DNA from: JAPULR01 sp965238215
GTDB lineage: Bacteria > Chloroflexota > Dehalococcoidia > Lucifugimonadales > GCA-2712585
Assembly (NCBI GenBank): GCA_965238215.1
Contig: OZ250180.1
Coordinates: forward strand, 2,418,001 to 2,482,000
Length of the DNA stretch: 64,000 nucleotides
Direction of reading: 5' to 3'
In this document: in pieces, positions 26,231 to 34,647 of the stretch
Numbering within the stretch: position 1 is the first letter of the stretch
Layout of the letters: each line of letters opens with the position of its first letter
Notes under the pieces: model-generated
Told to the model about the DNA's origin: nothing
The model's input: only the letters and a program-made list of their open reading frames with translations
The model's database searches: none
Program-made: the position numbers and the translations under genes

Positions 26231-27244
26231 TCAGTCCGTCAGCTGCGAGAGCAGATTCTCATAGGTGAAGCAGCGCTCCTTGAACATGTAGCCCACCCCC
26301 GAAGTGGAGATATCGGCGGCGCCGACGCCTCTGAGGTGGTCAATCATTGCCAGCAGGTTGTCCTGCTCGACCACCACGTTGACGGTGTACCAGCCTTCAC
26401 CAGCTACATTATACATCTTGGAGACGGTGGGGCCACGAAGGCCGGCCAGATGGGGCCGGGCTAACACGCGGGAGGCGATTTCCTCGGCGGATTCGGCCCT
26501 GATGTTGGCGGAGAGGCGGTAGTGGGAGCGGGCTTGAAGGTATCCTTCCAGCATCTCCAGGATGCGCTTGATCTCCTGGAGGCCCTGCGGGCTCTGACCG
26601 ATAGTCTCCCTGTTGCCGATTAGACACGCTTGGGAAACCAGGATGCTTCCGTCCTCCAGGGGACGCAGGCGGTTCTCCTTTAGGGTCTCCCCGCTGGACG
26701 TGAGATCCGCGATAACGTCGGCGAAATTTGCGGCGGGGGCGGCCTCTATAGTCCCGCCGGCGAGGACCAGGGTGAAATAGTTGATGCCGTTTTCCAGCAG
26801 GAAGCGCTGTACCAGGTTGGGGTACTTGGTGGCGATGCGAAGGCGTCGGCCCTTGCGACGAAACTCGAGGGCCAGGTCTGCGAGGTCGCTGAGGGTGGTA
26901 ACGTCGAGCCAGGCGCTGGGAACGGCCAACACGAGCTCGCACTGTCCGAAGCCCAAGTCTGGGATGACCACGATGCCGCTGCCTGCCTCACGACGCCCCT
27001 CCAGGAAGCGGTCCAGGCCGGTGATGCCGACGTCGGCGCTGCCGTCCTCGACCTTGGAGGTTACGTCACCGGTGCGCTGGAACAGGACCGTGGTAGCGGG
27101 CAGGCTGGGGATAACGCCGGTGTACTTGCGGGCGCTGTGCCGTCGGACTTTCAGGTTGCAGGCACTCAGGAAATCGAGGGTCGAAGCGTAGAGAGCGCCG
27201 TCGCTGGGAAGGACGAAGCGGAGACCGTTGCTAGAGGGGGTCAA
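26231..27244 (-). CDS. hisG: ATP phosphoribosyltransferase (long form)
   Basis: 337 residues from TTG 27244, chosen because GGGAGGAG sits nine bases upstream and the reading overlaps the previous gene by 14 bases. Catalytic domain: RFVLPSDGALYASTLDFL, SADVGITGLDRFLE, and the PRPP loop around LVLAGGTIEAAPAANFADVIADLTSSG, in which T-SSG is conserved. The last 100 or so residues, including YNVAGEGWYTVNVVVEQDNL, resemble the regulatory C-terminal domain of long HisG. It catalyses the committed step of histidine synthesis. The neighbouring HisRS-like protein is a possible regulatory subunit, which is unusual beside a long HisG. Confidence 0.88.
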   Translation of the reverse strand: MTPSSNGLRFVLPSDGALYASTLDFLSACNLKVRRHSARKYTGVIPSLPATTVLFQRTGDVTSKVEDGSADVGITGLDRFLEGRREAGSGIVVIPDLGFGQCELVLAVPSAWLDVTTLSDLADLALEFRRKGRRLRIATKYPNLVQRFLLENGINYFTLVLAGGTIEAAPAANFADVIADLTSSGETLKENRLRPLEDGSILVSQACLIGNRETIGQSPQGLQEIKRILEMLEGYLQARSHYRLSANIRAESAEEIASRVLARPHLAGLRGPTVSKMYNVAGEGWYTVNVVVEQDNLLAMIDHLRGVGAADISTSGVGYMFKERCFTYENLLSQLTD

Positions 27245-28667
27245 CGGGCAACTCCTCCCTTTCGCCGGTTGAGGAGACGAGGACAATAGAATCGATGCCG
27301 CGGGCGGCGGCGTAGGCGGCGGCCTGTTCCGGGTTATGGTCGCTAACCTCCATTTCCACTATGCCACTGCCTTCTTCACGTAGGGCTTGGGCCTGGCGTA
27401 GGGCTGCGTCATAAGCGTCGGGGGCTGCGGGAACGACCAGCAGACGAGGCGTCTCTGTGGGGCTATCGGCGGCGGAGAGATGCTTGGCGATTCCGTCGAG
27501 GAGCCGGTCAAGATCGTAGGCGAATCCGAGGGCCGGCACGTCCCGGGGACTACCCATGTTGCGGGCCAGGCCGTCGTAGCGGCCACCGCCACCGAGGGAG
27601 AGACCGCTGTTGCCGTCGAGAAGCTCAAACACGATGCCCGTGTAGTAGGCGATGCCGCGGGCCATGCCCAGATCCACGCTGATTTCCGCGCCTCCCAGGT
27701 CTGTATTCTCCAAGAGGGACACGACCCGGGTCAGCGGTTCCAGGGCCTGGACGTCAACGCCTTCGGAGCGGAGCAGGTCTTCCGCGGAAGCGAGGGCCGG
27801 ACCCGCCGGTCCTTGGATTGCCGCCAGGCGGGAGGCCACCGACAGGGCTTGCTGCATCTTGCTCTGCTCGCCGGCGCCCCGGGCCTTGCGCAGCAGTCGT
27901 TCTGCCACTTCCTCGGCGGTCCGCTGCCCCAGGGCGGTGGGATCTTCTCGCTCTATCATGCTGGCTATCAGACTTCGTGCTTCCGCTTCCTTGAGGCCGA
28001 CAACCTGGGCCATCAGCCCGTTGCTGTCGCTCCCGTCTGAGATTAGACGGAACTTTGCGGCCCGGTCGCCGACGGCCTGCAGCCCGTCGGCGCCATCGCG
28101 CAGCCTGCTGACGTTGTCCAAAAGGAAGACCCTGGCGCGCTCCGAAAGGGACATCTGGAGGGCGAGCCGGTTGTATACGCCAAGGTCGCCGAGGACCAAC
28201 TTCAGGTCTTCGACGCCAAGGGCGGAAAGGCCCTGACAGGCCAGCATCAGCGCCTCGGCGTCGGCCCGCGGGTCGGCGGACCCGATGAGTTCGACGCCGG
28301 CCTGGTGAAATTGACGATATTCGTCACCTTGCCGGCGGTATCGGAAGACGGGGCCGCCGTACTGCACCCGCAGGGGAAGCATGTCGAGACGGTCCTCCTC
28401 CAAGCACCAGCGAAGGATGGACGAGGTGAATTCGGGTCGCAGGCTGACGGGATTGCCGCCGGGGTCTACGAAGGAGTAGATCTGGGAGGCCATCTCGCCC
28501 CCGCCCTTTCTCAGGAACATCTCCGTCGGCTCCAGAAAGGGGGTGTCGATGGCGTCGTAGCCGTAGGAGGAGAAAATGTCGGACAGGACGGTATAAGCGC
28601 GGTTGAGGTTAAGCCGCGTACCCTGTGCGAGATCGCGGAAGCCGGGGAGTTTCTTCAGATTATCCAT
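27231..28667 (-). CDS. Histidyl-tRNA synthetase-like protein (HisZ or divergent HisS)
   Basis: A class II synthetase core of 478 residues. The opening LPGFRDLAQGTRLNLN is followed by a motif-2-like GPVFRYRRQGDEYRQFHQAGVELIG (105-129), RGIAYYTGIVFELL (337-350) and LGGGGRYDGLARNMG. A C-terminal Rossmann-like domain (about 408-478) resembles the HisRS anticodon domain. The HisRS motif RGLDYYT reads RGIAYYT, and EGT after LRPE reads FTS, which favours the HisZ-type paralogue. An insert of about 100 residues lies between 190 and 320. Position at the head of the his block, overlapping hisG, also favours HisZ. An anticodon domain and a full-length HisG argue for caution. Confidence 0.75.
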   Translation of the reverse strand: MDNLKKLPGFRDLAQGTRLNLNRAYTVLSDIFSSYGYDAIDTPFLEPTEMFLRKGGGEMASQIYSFVDPGGNPVSLRPEFTSSILRWCLEEDRLDMLPLRVQYGGPVFRYRRQGDEYRQFHQAGVELIGSADPRADAEALMLACQGLSALGVEDLKLVLGDLGVYNRLALQMSLSERARVFLLDNVSRLRDGADGLQAVGDRAAKFRLISDGSDSNGLMAQVVGLKEAEARSLIASMIEREDPTALGQRTAEEVAERLLRKARGAGEQSKMQQALSVASRLAAIQGPAGPALASAEDLLRSEGVDVQALEPLTRVVSLLENTDLGGAEISVDLGMARGIAYYTGIVFELLDGNSGLSLGGGGRYDGLARNMGSPRDVPALGFAYDLDRLLDGIAKHLSAADSPTETPRLLVVPAAPDAYDAALRQAQALREEGSGIVEMEVSDHNPEQAAAYAAARGIDSIVLVSSTGEREELPVDPL

Positions 28668-28731
28668 GATTGAAAGGGATTGTATACCAGGCGTTTCCGC
28701 GCCTTCAAGCGCACCGCCCGTGGCTTGGGCA

Positions 28732-29493
28732 TTACGGGTGGGCGAGAAGGCCGCCGTCCAGGTAGATGGGCTGTCCGGTGGTGAAGTTGCAGGCGTCCGA
28801 AGCCAGATAAACCACCAGGGGGGCTATTTCCTCGGCAAGTCCACGCCGCTTCATGGGGATGTAGCGCAGCAGAGGGTCGCCGCCGTTTTCGGCGTTGCTC
28901 CTGTCATCGCCCTCCAGCCAGCCCAGGCCCACAGCGTTGACGCGGACGCCCTTGCGGGCCCATTCGAGCGCAAGGCCCCGTGTGAGCTGAAGCACGGCTC
29001 CCTGGCTGGCGCAAAAGGCGGTGGAGTTCCACAACCCCCGTTCGGCAAGGCCGCTAATTATGTTAACGATTCGCCCGCCGCCGCGGGCTGTCATCTCACG
29101 GCCCACGCGGTTGGCAAGGAGGTACGCAGCGCCGACGTTTCGTCGCATCATCTCGTCCCACTCCTCCAGGGTCACCTGGTCGAAGGGCTTGCCGAAGGAG
29201 GTCCGGGAGTTGTTGACCAGGATGTCCACCCGGCCCCAGATAGGCAGGAAGGCCTCCAGTGCGCGCTCGACGGAAGTGGGGTCGGAGGGTTCGCCGAAGA
29301 GTCCAAGGGACTGGCCTCCCAGTTTGGCAACCTCCATCATCGCGCCCTCCACGACGGGCTGATGGGGGCCGAGGATAAAGACCTTGGCGCCGGCCTCAGC
29401 AAGTGCGCCGGCGAGAGTGGGAGTGATTCCGTCTCCCTCTCCCGCCAAGAAAGCGACCTTGCCATCCAATCGATACTCAGGGAGAACGGGCAT
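28732..29493 (-). CDS. Short-chain dehydrogenase fold protein lacking the catalytic Tyr and Lys
   Basis: 253 residues of SDR fold with intact structural motifs: NNS at the NNAG position, VGLGWLEGDD and LDGGLLAHP at the C-terminus. The defining YxxxK reads FCASQ (Phe160, Gln164), although Ser147 is kept. The cofactor glycine loop TGxxxGIG reads AGEGDGIT. The surrounding ORF is intact, so it is not a pseudogene by frame. It is probably a non-enzymatic or altered-chemistry paralogue of the adjacent, canonical SDR 17 bases upstream. It may be a regulatory or heteromeric partner. Confidence 0.8.
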   Translation of the reverse strand: MPVLPEYRLDGKVAFLAGEGDGITPTLAGALAEAGAKVFILGPHQPVVEGAMMEVAKLGGQSLGLFGEPSDPTSVERALEAFLPIWGRVDILVNNSRTSFGKPFDQVTLEEWDEMMRRNVGAAYLLANRVGREMTARGGGRIVNIISGLAERGLWNSTAFCASQGAVLQLTRGLALEWARKGVRVNAVGLGWLEGDDRSNAENGGDPLLRYIPMKRRGLAEEIAPLVVYLASDACNFTTGQPIYLDGGLLAHP

Positions 29494-29510
29494 TGTTGCC
29501 TCCTCGATAA

Positions 29511-30311
29511 CTAATCTAGGGGTATGGACGGGGCGTATCCGGTGGGGGCGAACCCGCCGGCGAGACCGCCGCTATCTATGGTCATGTGCTCGCCGTTCAT
29601 GTAGTCGGAGGCCGCCGAGGCGAGGAACACGGCGATGGGGCCGATGTCGGCCGGGGTGGGGAATTCGCCGGTTGGTACACGGTCGGCGAAGCGGGGGAGA
29701 TTGTCGCTGAGGGCTTCGGCGCCGCGAGTGGGGATGAAGCCGGGCACGATGGTGTTGGCGGTTACGCCGTAGGGGCCCAGACTGAGGGCGAGGGTGCGTG
29801 TCAGCTGCATCATGCCGCCCTTGCCGCAGGTGTAGGTGTACATGTTCCTGCCGCCGCGCATGCCGTAACCTGAGGACACGTTTATTATCTTACCGCTACC
29901 CTGGGAGACCATGGGGCGGGCTACGGCGCGGGAGCAGTAGAAGGCGCTGGTGAGGTTGGCGTCGATGCCGCTGCGCCATTCGTCGTCCGTCATGTCCCAG
30001 ATGGGAGTGACGGGCGCACCCAACATGGCGGCGTTGTTGATGAGCACGTCCACGCGGCCGAATTCCTGAAGGCATTGGCGGACCATGCCGTTGACCTGAT
30101 TCGATTGGGTGACGTCGGTGGGGATGGCGAGGGCGCGTCGGCCCAGGCCTTTAACCTCTTCCGCCGTTTCTTCTATGGGACCAGGCCTGCGGGCGGCTAC
30201 GACAATGTCGGAACCGGCGCGGGCCAAGGCGCGAACCATAGCGCGGCCCAGCCCGGTGCCGCCGCCGGTGACGATAGTGACTTTTCCGTCCATTGCAAAT
30301 CTATCCAGCAT
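29511..30311 (-). CDS. Short-chain dehydrogenase/reductase (classical SDR)
   Basis: 266 residues with a complete classical SDR set: cofactor loop TGGGTGLG (15-22), NNAAML (92-97), Ser147, Tyr160 and Lys164 (YTCGK), and VPGFIPT. A FabG-like or sugar/keto-acid oxidoreductase is possible; the substrate cannot be read. The start codon directly follows the birA stop (TAAATG), with AGAGGAGGA inside the last birA codons serving as ribosome-binding site. Confidence 0.88.
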   Translation of the reverse strand: MLDRFAMDGKVTIVTGGGTGLGRAMVRALARAGSDIVVAARRPGPIEETAEEVKGLGRRALAIPTDVTQSNQVNGMVRQCLQEFGRVDVLINNAAMLGAPVTPIWDMTDDEWRSGIDANLTSAFYCSRAVARPMVSQGSGKIINVSSGYGMRGGRNMYTYTCGKGGMMQLTRTLALSLGPYGVTANTIVPGFIPTRGAEALSDNLPRFADRVPTGEFPTPADIGPIAVFLASAASDYMNGEHMTIDSGGLAGGFAPTGYAPSIPLD

Positions 30312-31133
30312 TTATCCTCCTCTAAGGGCGGGCTGCCGCCCCGGGGTCTTCAGGGTAACTTCCCCCGCCGAGAGGGTAATCAACGCGCCATTGTCTCGTC
30401 GCAGCAGCAGGTGGCCGTGGTCGTCGACACCTTCTGCCGTGCCTGTGACTAACTCCGCGCCCCACTGGACTTGGACTCGCTTGCCCAGGGTTTCCAGGTA
30501 GCGGCTCCACTCGGGAATGGGGGATTGGCCGCTGCGAAGGGCCACGTAGATATCGTCCAACTCGTGGAGAAGGCGGAGCAGCAGCGCGCTGACGTCGGTG
30601 TCCTGGCCCGTTTCCAACCGGAGGCTGGTGGCAGTGTCCGCAATCTCCGGCGTTTCCCTTGGGTCCAGGGCGACGTTGAGGCCGATACCGACGATGGAAT
30701 GGCGTACCTTTCTGCCCTGCAGGGAGTTTTCCACGAGCAGGCCGCACAGCTTACGACCACGGATGAGAACGTCGTTGGGCCACTTGATAACCGGGTCGAG
30801 GTTCGTCTCTTTTTCGACGGCCCTCACTACCGCCAAGGCGGCAAGGACGCTTACGTAGGGCAACGCCTCCAAGGAGGGACGCAACACGACGGAGAGGATG
30901 AGGTTGCCTTTCGGGGAAACCCAGTTGCGGTTGAATCTCCCGCGCCCGCTAGTCTGCCTATCGCACAGGACCACCGTGCCGTCGACGGCGCCCCGTTCGG
31001 CTTCCTCAGCGGCCCTGTCCATGGTGGAGGCAAGCTCCTTGAAGTGCAGAATGCGGCTTCCTACAACTTGGGTGTAGAGGCCCTTCTTCAGGGTTTCAGG
31101 CACAAGGTTATACGTTGATTTCTTTTCAGCCAA
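30312..31133 (-). CDS. birA: Biotin-[acetyl-CoA-carboxylase] ligase, without DNA-binding domain
   Basis: 273 residues, a group I biotin ligase. The biotinyl-AMP loop is GRGRFNRNW (63-71), the catalytic lysine motif KWPND (117-121), and GIGLNVAL follows; the C-terminal SH3-like domain is GTAEGVDDHGHLLL. There is no winged-helix repressor domain, so it charges carriers but does not regulate by DNA binding. It starts at TTG 31133. It is the first gene of the birA-SDR-SDR run, with the HisZ/HisS-like gene 64 bases beyond. Confidence 0.9.
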   Translation of the reverse strand: MAEKKSTYNLVPETLKKGLYTQVVGSRILHFKELASTMDRAAEEAERGAVDGTVVLCDRQTSGRGRFNRNWVSPKGNLILSVVLRPSLEALPYVSVLAALAVVRAVEKETNLDPVIKWPNDVLIRGRKLCGLLVENSLQGRKVRHSIVGIGLNVALDPRETPEIADTATSLRLETGQDTDVSALLLRLLHELDDIYVALRSGQSPIPEWSRYLETLGKRVQVQWGAELVTGTAEGVDDHGHLLLRRDNGALITLSAGEVTLKTPGRQPALRGG

Positions 31134-31208
31134 AGACCGCTTCCTATGGATCCTCTTGCGTGTTTACGGGTTTTCTTGAATGGCGCTGGAGTCAATCACC
31201 GCTGCCGC

Positions 31209-31562
31209 CTAAGCCTCCAGGGGTATGGTGACGGATAGGCGGGTCTCCGTGCCGATGACTCGGGTGACGTGACCCTTGCCTGTCAGGTCGTCGGCGAGAA
31301 GAACGTCGCCGGGGCCAAAATGACGAATCTCACCGTTGCCCGTTTCTATTTCAGCCATACCGCGGAGGGTGATGACGTATTGGCGTCGAGGCGCGGTGTG
31401 CCAGTCCTGCACCAGCCCCACAGGCTGGCTGCGGAAGGTAACGCTGGATGCTTTCTGGTCAAAGCTGCCCGGTTGTGCGGGGTCCGACGGTTCGTAGGGC
31501 GTGGCCATCTCCTGGAATTTCGACCGGCCCTGAGCGTCGGCGTATATCCTTACGAAAGCCAT
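31209..31562 (-). CDS. Cupin-domain protein
   Basis: 117 residues from ATG 31562, which has GGAGGG six bases upstream; upstream in-frame starts lack this. The core has the cupin beta-barrel pattern: DWHTAPRRQYVITLRGMAEI (motif 1 with His), then IRHFGPGDVLLADDLTGKGH (motif 2 with Gly-Asp and His). It resembles small single-domain cupins of unassigned substrate. It lies 75 bases upstream of birA on the same strand. Confidence 0.8.
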   Translation of the reverse strand: MAFVRIYADAQGRSKFQEMATPYEPSDPAQPGSFDQKASSVTFRSQPVGLVQDWHTAPRRQYVITLRGMAEIETGNGEIRHFGPGDVLLADDLTGKGHVTRVIGTETRLSVTIPLEA

Positions 31563-32018
31563 GGGTTTCCCTCCAGTCGTTGAGCGCGACGCAATCATGC
31601 TATCAGGTTTGCGCTGGGTTATAAAGGCAGACCGCACGAAACGACGTATTTCCCATGAGGGCAGGTTTGAAACCTGCACCTACGCAACGAAGGGTCGTTA
31701 CGTCAAAGTGGAGGGTGAGGGCGAGAGGGGATGGGTCCCCGCATCCGCGAGGACAAGAGGGGGAGAGAAGATGGGTCCCCGCCCCCGTCCCCCGCCTTCG
31801 CGGGGGCAGGCGCTTCACGAGGGCAGGCTATTCGCGAGGACAAGGGAGGGGGATGGCGCCCACGAAGGGCACCCCTACGGGTGCTGGTGGAGATGACTGG
31901 TGGGACAGAAGATGGGTCCCCGCCCCCGTCCCCCGCCTTCGCGGGGGCAGGCTTCACGAGGGCAGGCTATTCGCGAGGACAGGGGAGGGGGATGGAGGCG
32001 CTGTGAATGGCGAGAAGG
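31563..32018. repeat. 456-base intergenic repeat island
   Basis: No gene. From left: palindrome gcaggtttgaaacctgc (31661-31677). Short repeat gatgggtccccgcatccgcgaggac (31730-31755). An expanded form with an inserted cccccgcc-ttcg-cgggggcagg hairpin and cacgagggcaggctattcgcgaggac (31770-31843). A near-identical second copy of that expanded form at 31911-31981. The two long copies differ by a few bases. They look like nested or lengthened versions of the same short element and overlap no conserved gene. Confidence 0.8.
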
Positions 32019-33416
32019 TTAGAGGAGGACGCCGATAAAGGCGGCGGCCAAGCCAAGAAACAGCAGGAAGCCGAGAATGTCGGTAACGGTGGTCACGAAC
32101 ACCGCCGATGACACCGCGGGGTCCATCCCAAAGCGGCGCAGCAGCAGGGGGACACCGGCCCCGGTGAGTCCCGCCACCACCATGTTGCCCAGCATGGCCA
32201 GTCCCAGAATAAGCCCCAGCATGGCGTTGCCCTTCCACACATAGCCAATGAAACCGATGAGCACGCCCAGCAGCACGCCGTGAATGACGCCCAACAGCAT
32301 TTCTCGTAGCAGGAGGCGTCGTCCGCGGTCGCCGTAGATTTCGCCCAGGGCCAGCCCGCGCACAACCAGGGTCAGGGTCTGGGTGCCGCCGATGCCACCC
32401 TGCCCGGCAATCACCGGCAGGAAGGCGGCCAGGATGACCAGCTTCTCGATGGTGGACTCGAAAAGGCTGATGACGAGGGCGGCGAGAATGGTTGTGCCGA
32501 GGTTGATGTACAGCCAGGGCAGCCGGCGGGATATGGAGCTTCTTAGAGGGTCGAAGAGCCTGTCCTGTCCCAGGCCGGAGATGCGGTACATGTCCTCCGT
32601 GTCCTCCTCGCGGAGCACGTCCACCAGGTCTTCCACCAGAATGAGTCCCACCAGGGTATTGCTCTCCTCCACCACGGGCAGATATTTCAGTTCGTACCGG
32701 TCCACCAGGCGGGCGCACTCCTCCTGGTCCGCCGTCACGGGAACTGAAATGGTTTCCTCGTCCATGATGTCAGCGATGATGGCGTTGGGACGGGCCAGGG
32801 CCAGCCGGGTGACGCTGAGGGAACCCATGAGCTTGTCGGCGCGGTCCACAACGTAGATGGAGCCTATGTGCTCGACTAAAGATCCCTGGATGCGAAGGAC
32901 GTCCAGGGCGTTGCCGGAGGTAATGTCCGACCGCACCTGGGGGAAGTCCGTGGTCATGAGGCCGCCCGCCGATTCGTCCGGGTAGCGTAGCAGGGCGACC
33001 ACGTCGTCCGTTTCTCCCATTGCCGCCAGGACTTCCGCCGACTTCTCAATGGGCAGCTGCTTGATGACGTCCGCCGCCACGTCGGGGCTGGCCCGGCCAA
33101 GGACGTCCACAAGTTCCGGCCCACGGAGGCCCTCCAATGCCTTCGCTGCTTGTTCCGGCTCCAGGTGCTCTAACACACGCGCGGTCACTGCGGAATCCAC
33201 TGATGCCAGTAGGACTGCCTTGGAGTTGTCGGAGACGGCGGCTACGACTTCGGCCTGGTCTGCCGGGTGCAGACGGTCAAACAGGTCGAGAGCCCCCTCT
33301 ACGTCGTCTTCGTCCAGGTGGCCCAGGATATGCTGAACCGTGAGGCGGGCCCGCTGAGTATTGGAGACGGGCTCGTCGCCGGAGGGATTGTGGTATTCGT
33401 GGTGAGGGTCGTTCAT
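32019..33416 (-). CDS. mgtE: Magnesium transporter MgtE
   Basis: 465 residues in the MgtE order. The N-terminal helical superhelix domain has repeated DVLGRASPDVAADVIKQLP-like units (about 20-140). Two CBS domains follow (about 150-275; PVVEESNTLVGLILVEDLVD). Five transmembrane helices follow from about residue 300, with the pore-lining PVIAGQGGIGGTQTLTLVVR. The protein is a gated Mg2+ channel whose cytosolic domains sense magnesium. ATG 33416 is consistent with the family. The gene lies just left of the epimerase gene on the same strand. Confidence 0.95.
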   Translation of the reverse strand: MNDPHHEYHNPSGDEPVSNTQRARLTVQHILGHLDEDDVEGALDLFDRLHPADQAEVVAAVSDNSKAVLLASVDSAVTARVLEHLEPEQAAKALEGLRGPELVDVLGRASPDVAADVIKQLPIEKSAEVLAAMGETDDVVALLRYPDESAGGLMTTDFPQVRSDITSGNALDVLRIQGSLVEHIGSIYVVDRADKLMGSLSVTRLALARPNAIIADIMDEETISVPVTADQEECARLVDRYELKYLPVVEESNTLVGLILVEDLVDVLREEDTEDMYRISGLGQDRLFDPLRSSISRRLPWLYINLGTTILAALVISLFESTIEKLVILAAFLPVIAGQGGIGGTQTLTLVVRGLALGEIYGDRGRRLLLREMLLGVIHGVLLGVLIGFIGYVWKGNAMLGLILGLAMLGNMVVAGLTGAGVPLLLRRFGMDPAVSSAVFVTTVTDILGFLLFLGLAAAFIGVLL

Positions 33417-33439
33417 TTCACGCCAAGAAACGAAGGGAG

Positions 33440-34417
33440 TTAGTCCCTAAAGCCGAACTCTGTGCGCCATGCCATGTACTTTCGCAGGCCCATCTCTACG
33501 TCATGCTCTGCGACGAAGCCCAGGTCCTTCAGGCGGCTGACGTCCATGGGGCCGCGGCCGTATTTTGGCGCAGGCGCCTGCTCAACGCCGGCCCTGGAGC
33601 CGGTAAAGGTCACCGAGGGGCAGACCCGCTCAATAGCGTCGATCATCTCACCGAGAGTGACCTTGCGGCCCCTGGCTATATTATAGACCTGGTGCTTGAG
33701 GGACGGGGCATTCAGGACAGCAGTGATGGCCGACGCCGTGTCGAGAACGTAGGTGAAGTCCCTATCCGGCGTGACGCGGGAGAAGTCGATGGCCTCATCC
33801 CTCACGGCGCTGCCCGTCCACTCGTAGACTTGCGACATGACGGCGCGGTGGCCTGTAACGCGCTCCATGGGGCCGTAGGGGGAGGAGAGACGGACGCTGA
33901 TGGTTTGGAACCCGTGGAGGTTGCCGTAGCGTTCGGAGAGCATCTCGCAGGCGTACTTGGTGATGTCGTAGAGGTTGATGGGAAAGAGGGCCATGTCTTC
34001 GCGCAGGGGTTCGCCGGCAAGCCGCTTCCCGGCGTAGACTCCACCGGAGCTGACGTAGACAAAGCGCTTTACAGACAGTTGCCGCGCAAGGTCGAGGAGG
34101 TTGAGCGTGCCTCTTGTGTTTATGTCAACGATGCGATGACTGTCGGCCTTCTCGACGTCTGGGCGGGTGCCCGTGTATACGGCGGCGTGGATGATTTTGT
34201 CGATGTTGCGACCGCTTGCCGCTTCCGACAGGGTCTGTCTGTTTAGGATGTCTCCCGGCGCCCACGTGATTCTGTCGGCGACGTCCGCCGTGTAGCGGAT
34301 GACCATCTCGTCGGGCGGGGCAATATCCACTGAGACCACGTAGTGGCCCTGTTGGGCCAGGACCTTGACGATGTTGCTTCCTACGAATCCCGTGCCGCCC
34401 GTTACCAGCGTTGCCAT
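33440..34417 (-). CDS. NAD-dependent epimerase/dehydratase (extended SDR)
   Basis: 325 residues from ATG 34417, preceded by GGGAGGGAG. The Rossmann loop is VTGGTGFVGSNI; the catalytic Ser/Tyr/Lys are in YVSSGGVY and YDITKYACE. HAAVYTGTRPD and RPDVEKADSHRIVDINTRGT fit the nucleotide-sugar epimerase or dehydratase group. The substrate is undetermined. It diverges from yvcK over about 230 bases. Position next to the UDP-GlcNAc genes suggests a nucleotide-sugar link. Confidence 0.85.
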   Translation of the reverse strand: MATLVTGGTGFVGSNIVKVLAQQGHYVVSVDIAPPDEMVIRYTADVADRITWAPGDILNRQTLSEAASGRNIDKIIHAAVYTGTRPDVEKADSHRIVDINTRGTLNLLDLARQLSVKRFVYVSSGGVYAGKRLAGEPLREDMALFPINLYDITKYACEMLSERYGNLHGFQTISVRLSSPYGPMERVTGHRAVMSQVYEWTGSAVRDEAIDFSRVTPDRDFTYVLDTASAITAVLNAPSLKHQVYNIARGRKVTLGEMIDAIERVCPSVTFTGSRAGVEQAPAPKYGRGPMDVSRLKDLGFVAEHDVEMGLRKYMAWRTEFGFRD

Positions 34418-34500
34418 GAAATACTCCCTCCCGTCGAAGCTTCCGAAGGGCATGATACCACGAACCAGTTAGGGGCTGTGGGGCAAGGCCACTCTGTTTC

Positions 34501-34529
34501 TTGACACCCCATAGCCTTAAACATAAACT
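34501..34529 (+). promoter_or_regulatory. Candidate sigma-70 promoter for yvcK-glmS
   Basis: TTGACA at 34501-34506 is a perfect -35 box. It is followed after 17 bases by TAAACT at 34524-34529. It lies about 120 bases upstream of the yvcK start in the divergent gap. Confidence 0.55.
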
Positions 34530-34647
34530 ACTAATCGACTTGGCGGCGGCACTCTGCTGATAGACAGACGCACTGGTTCGGCTGGCGCATCGTGTTTTCA
34601 CCGGCGAGGGTCGTCGCTCCTCAACGACAAAGAACGGAAAGGCGCCC

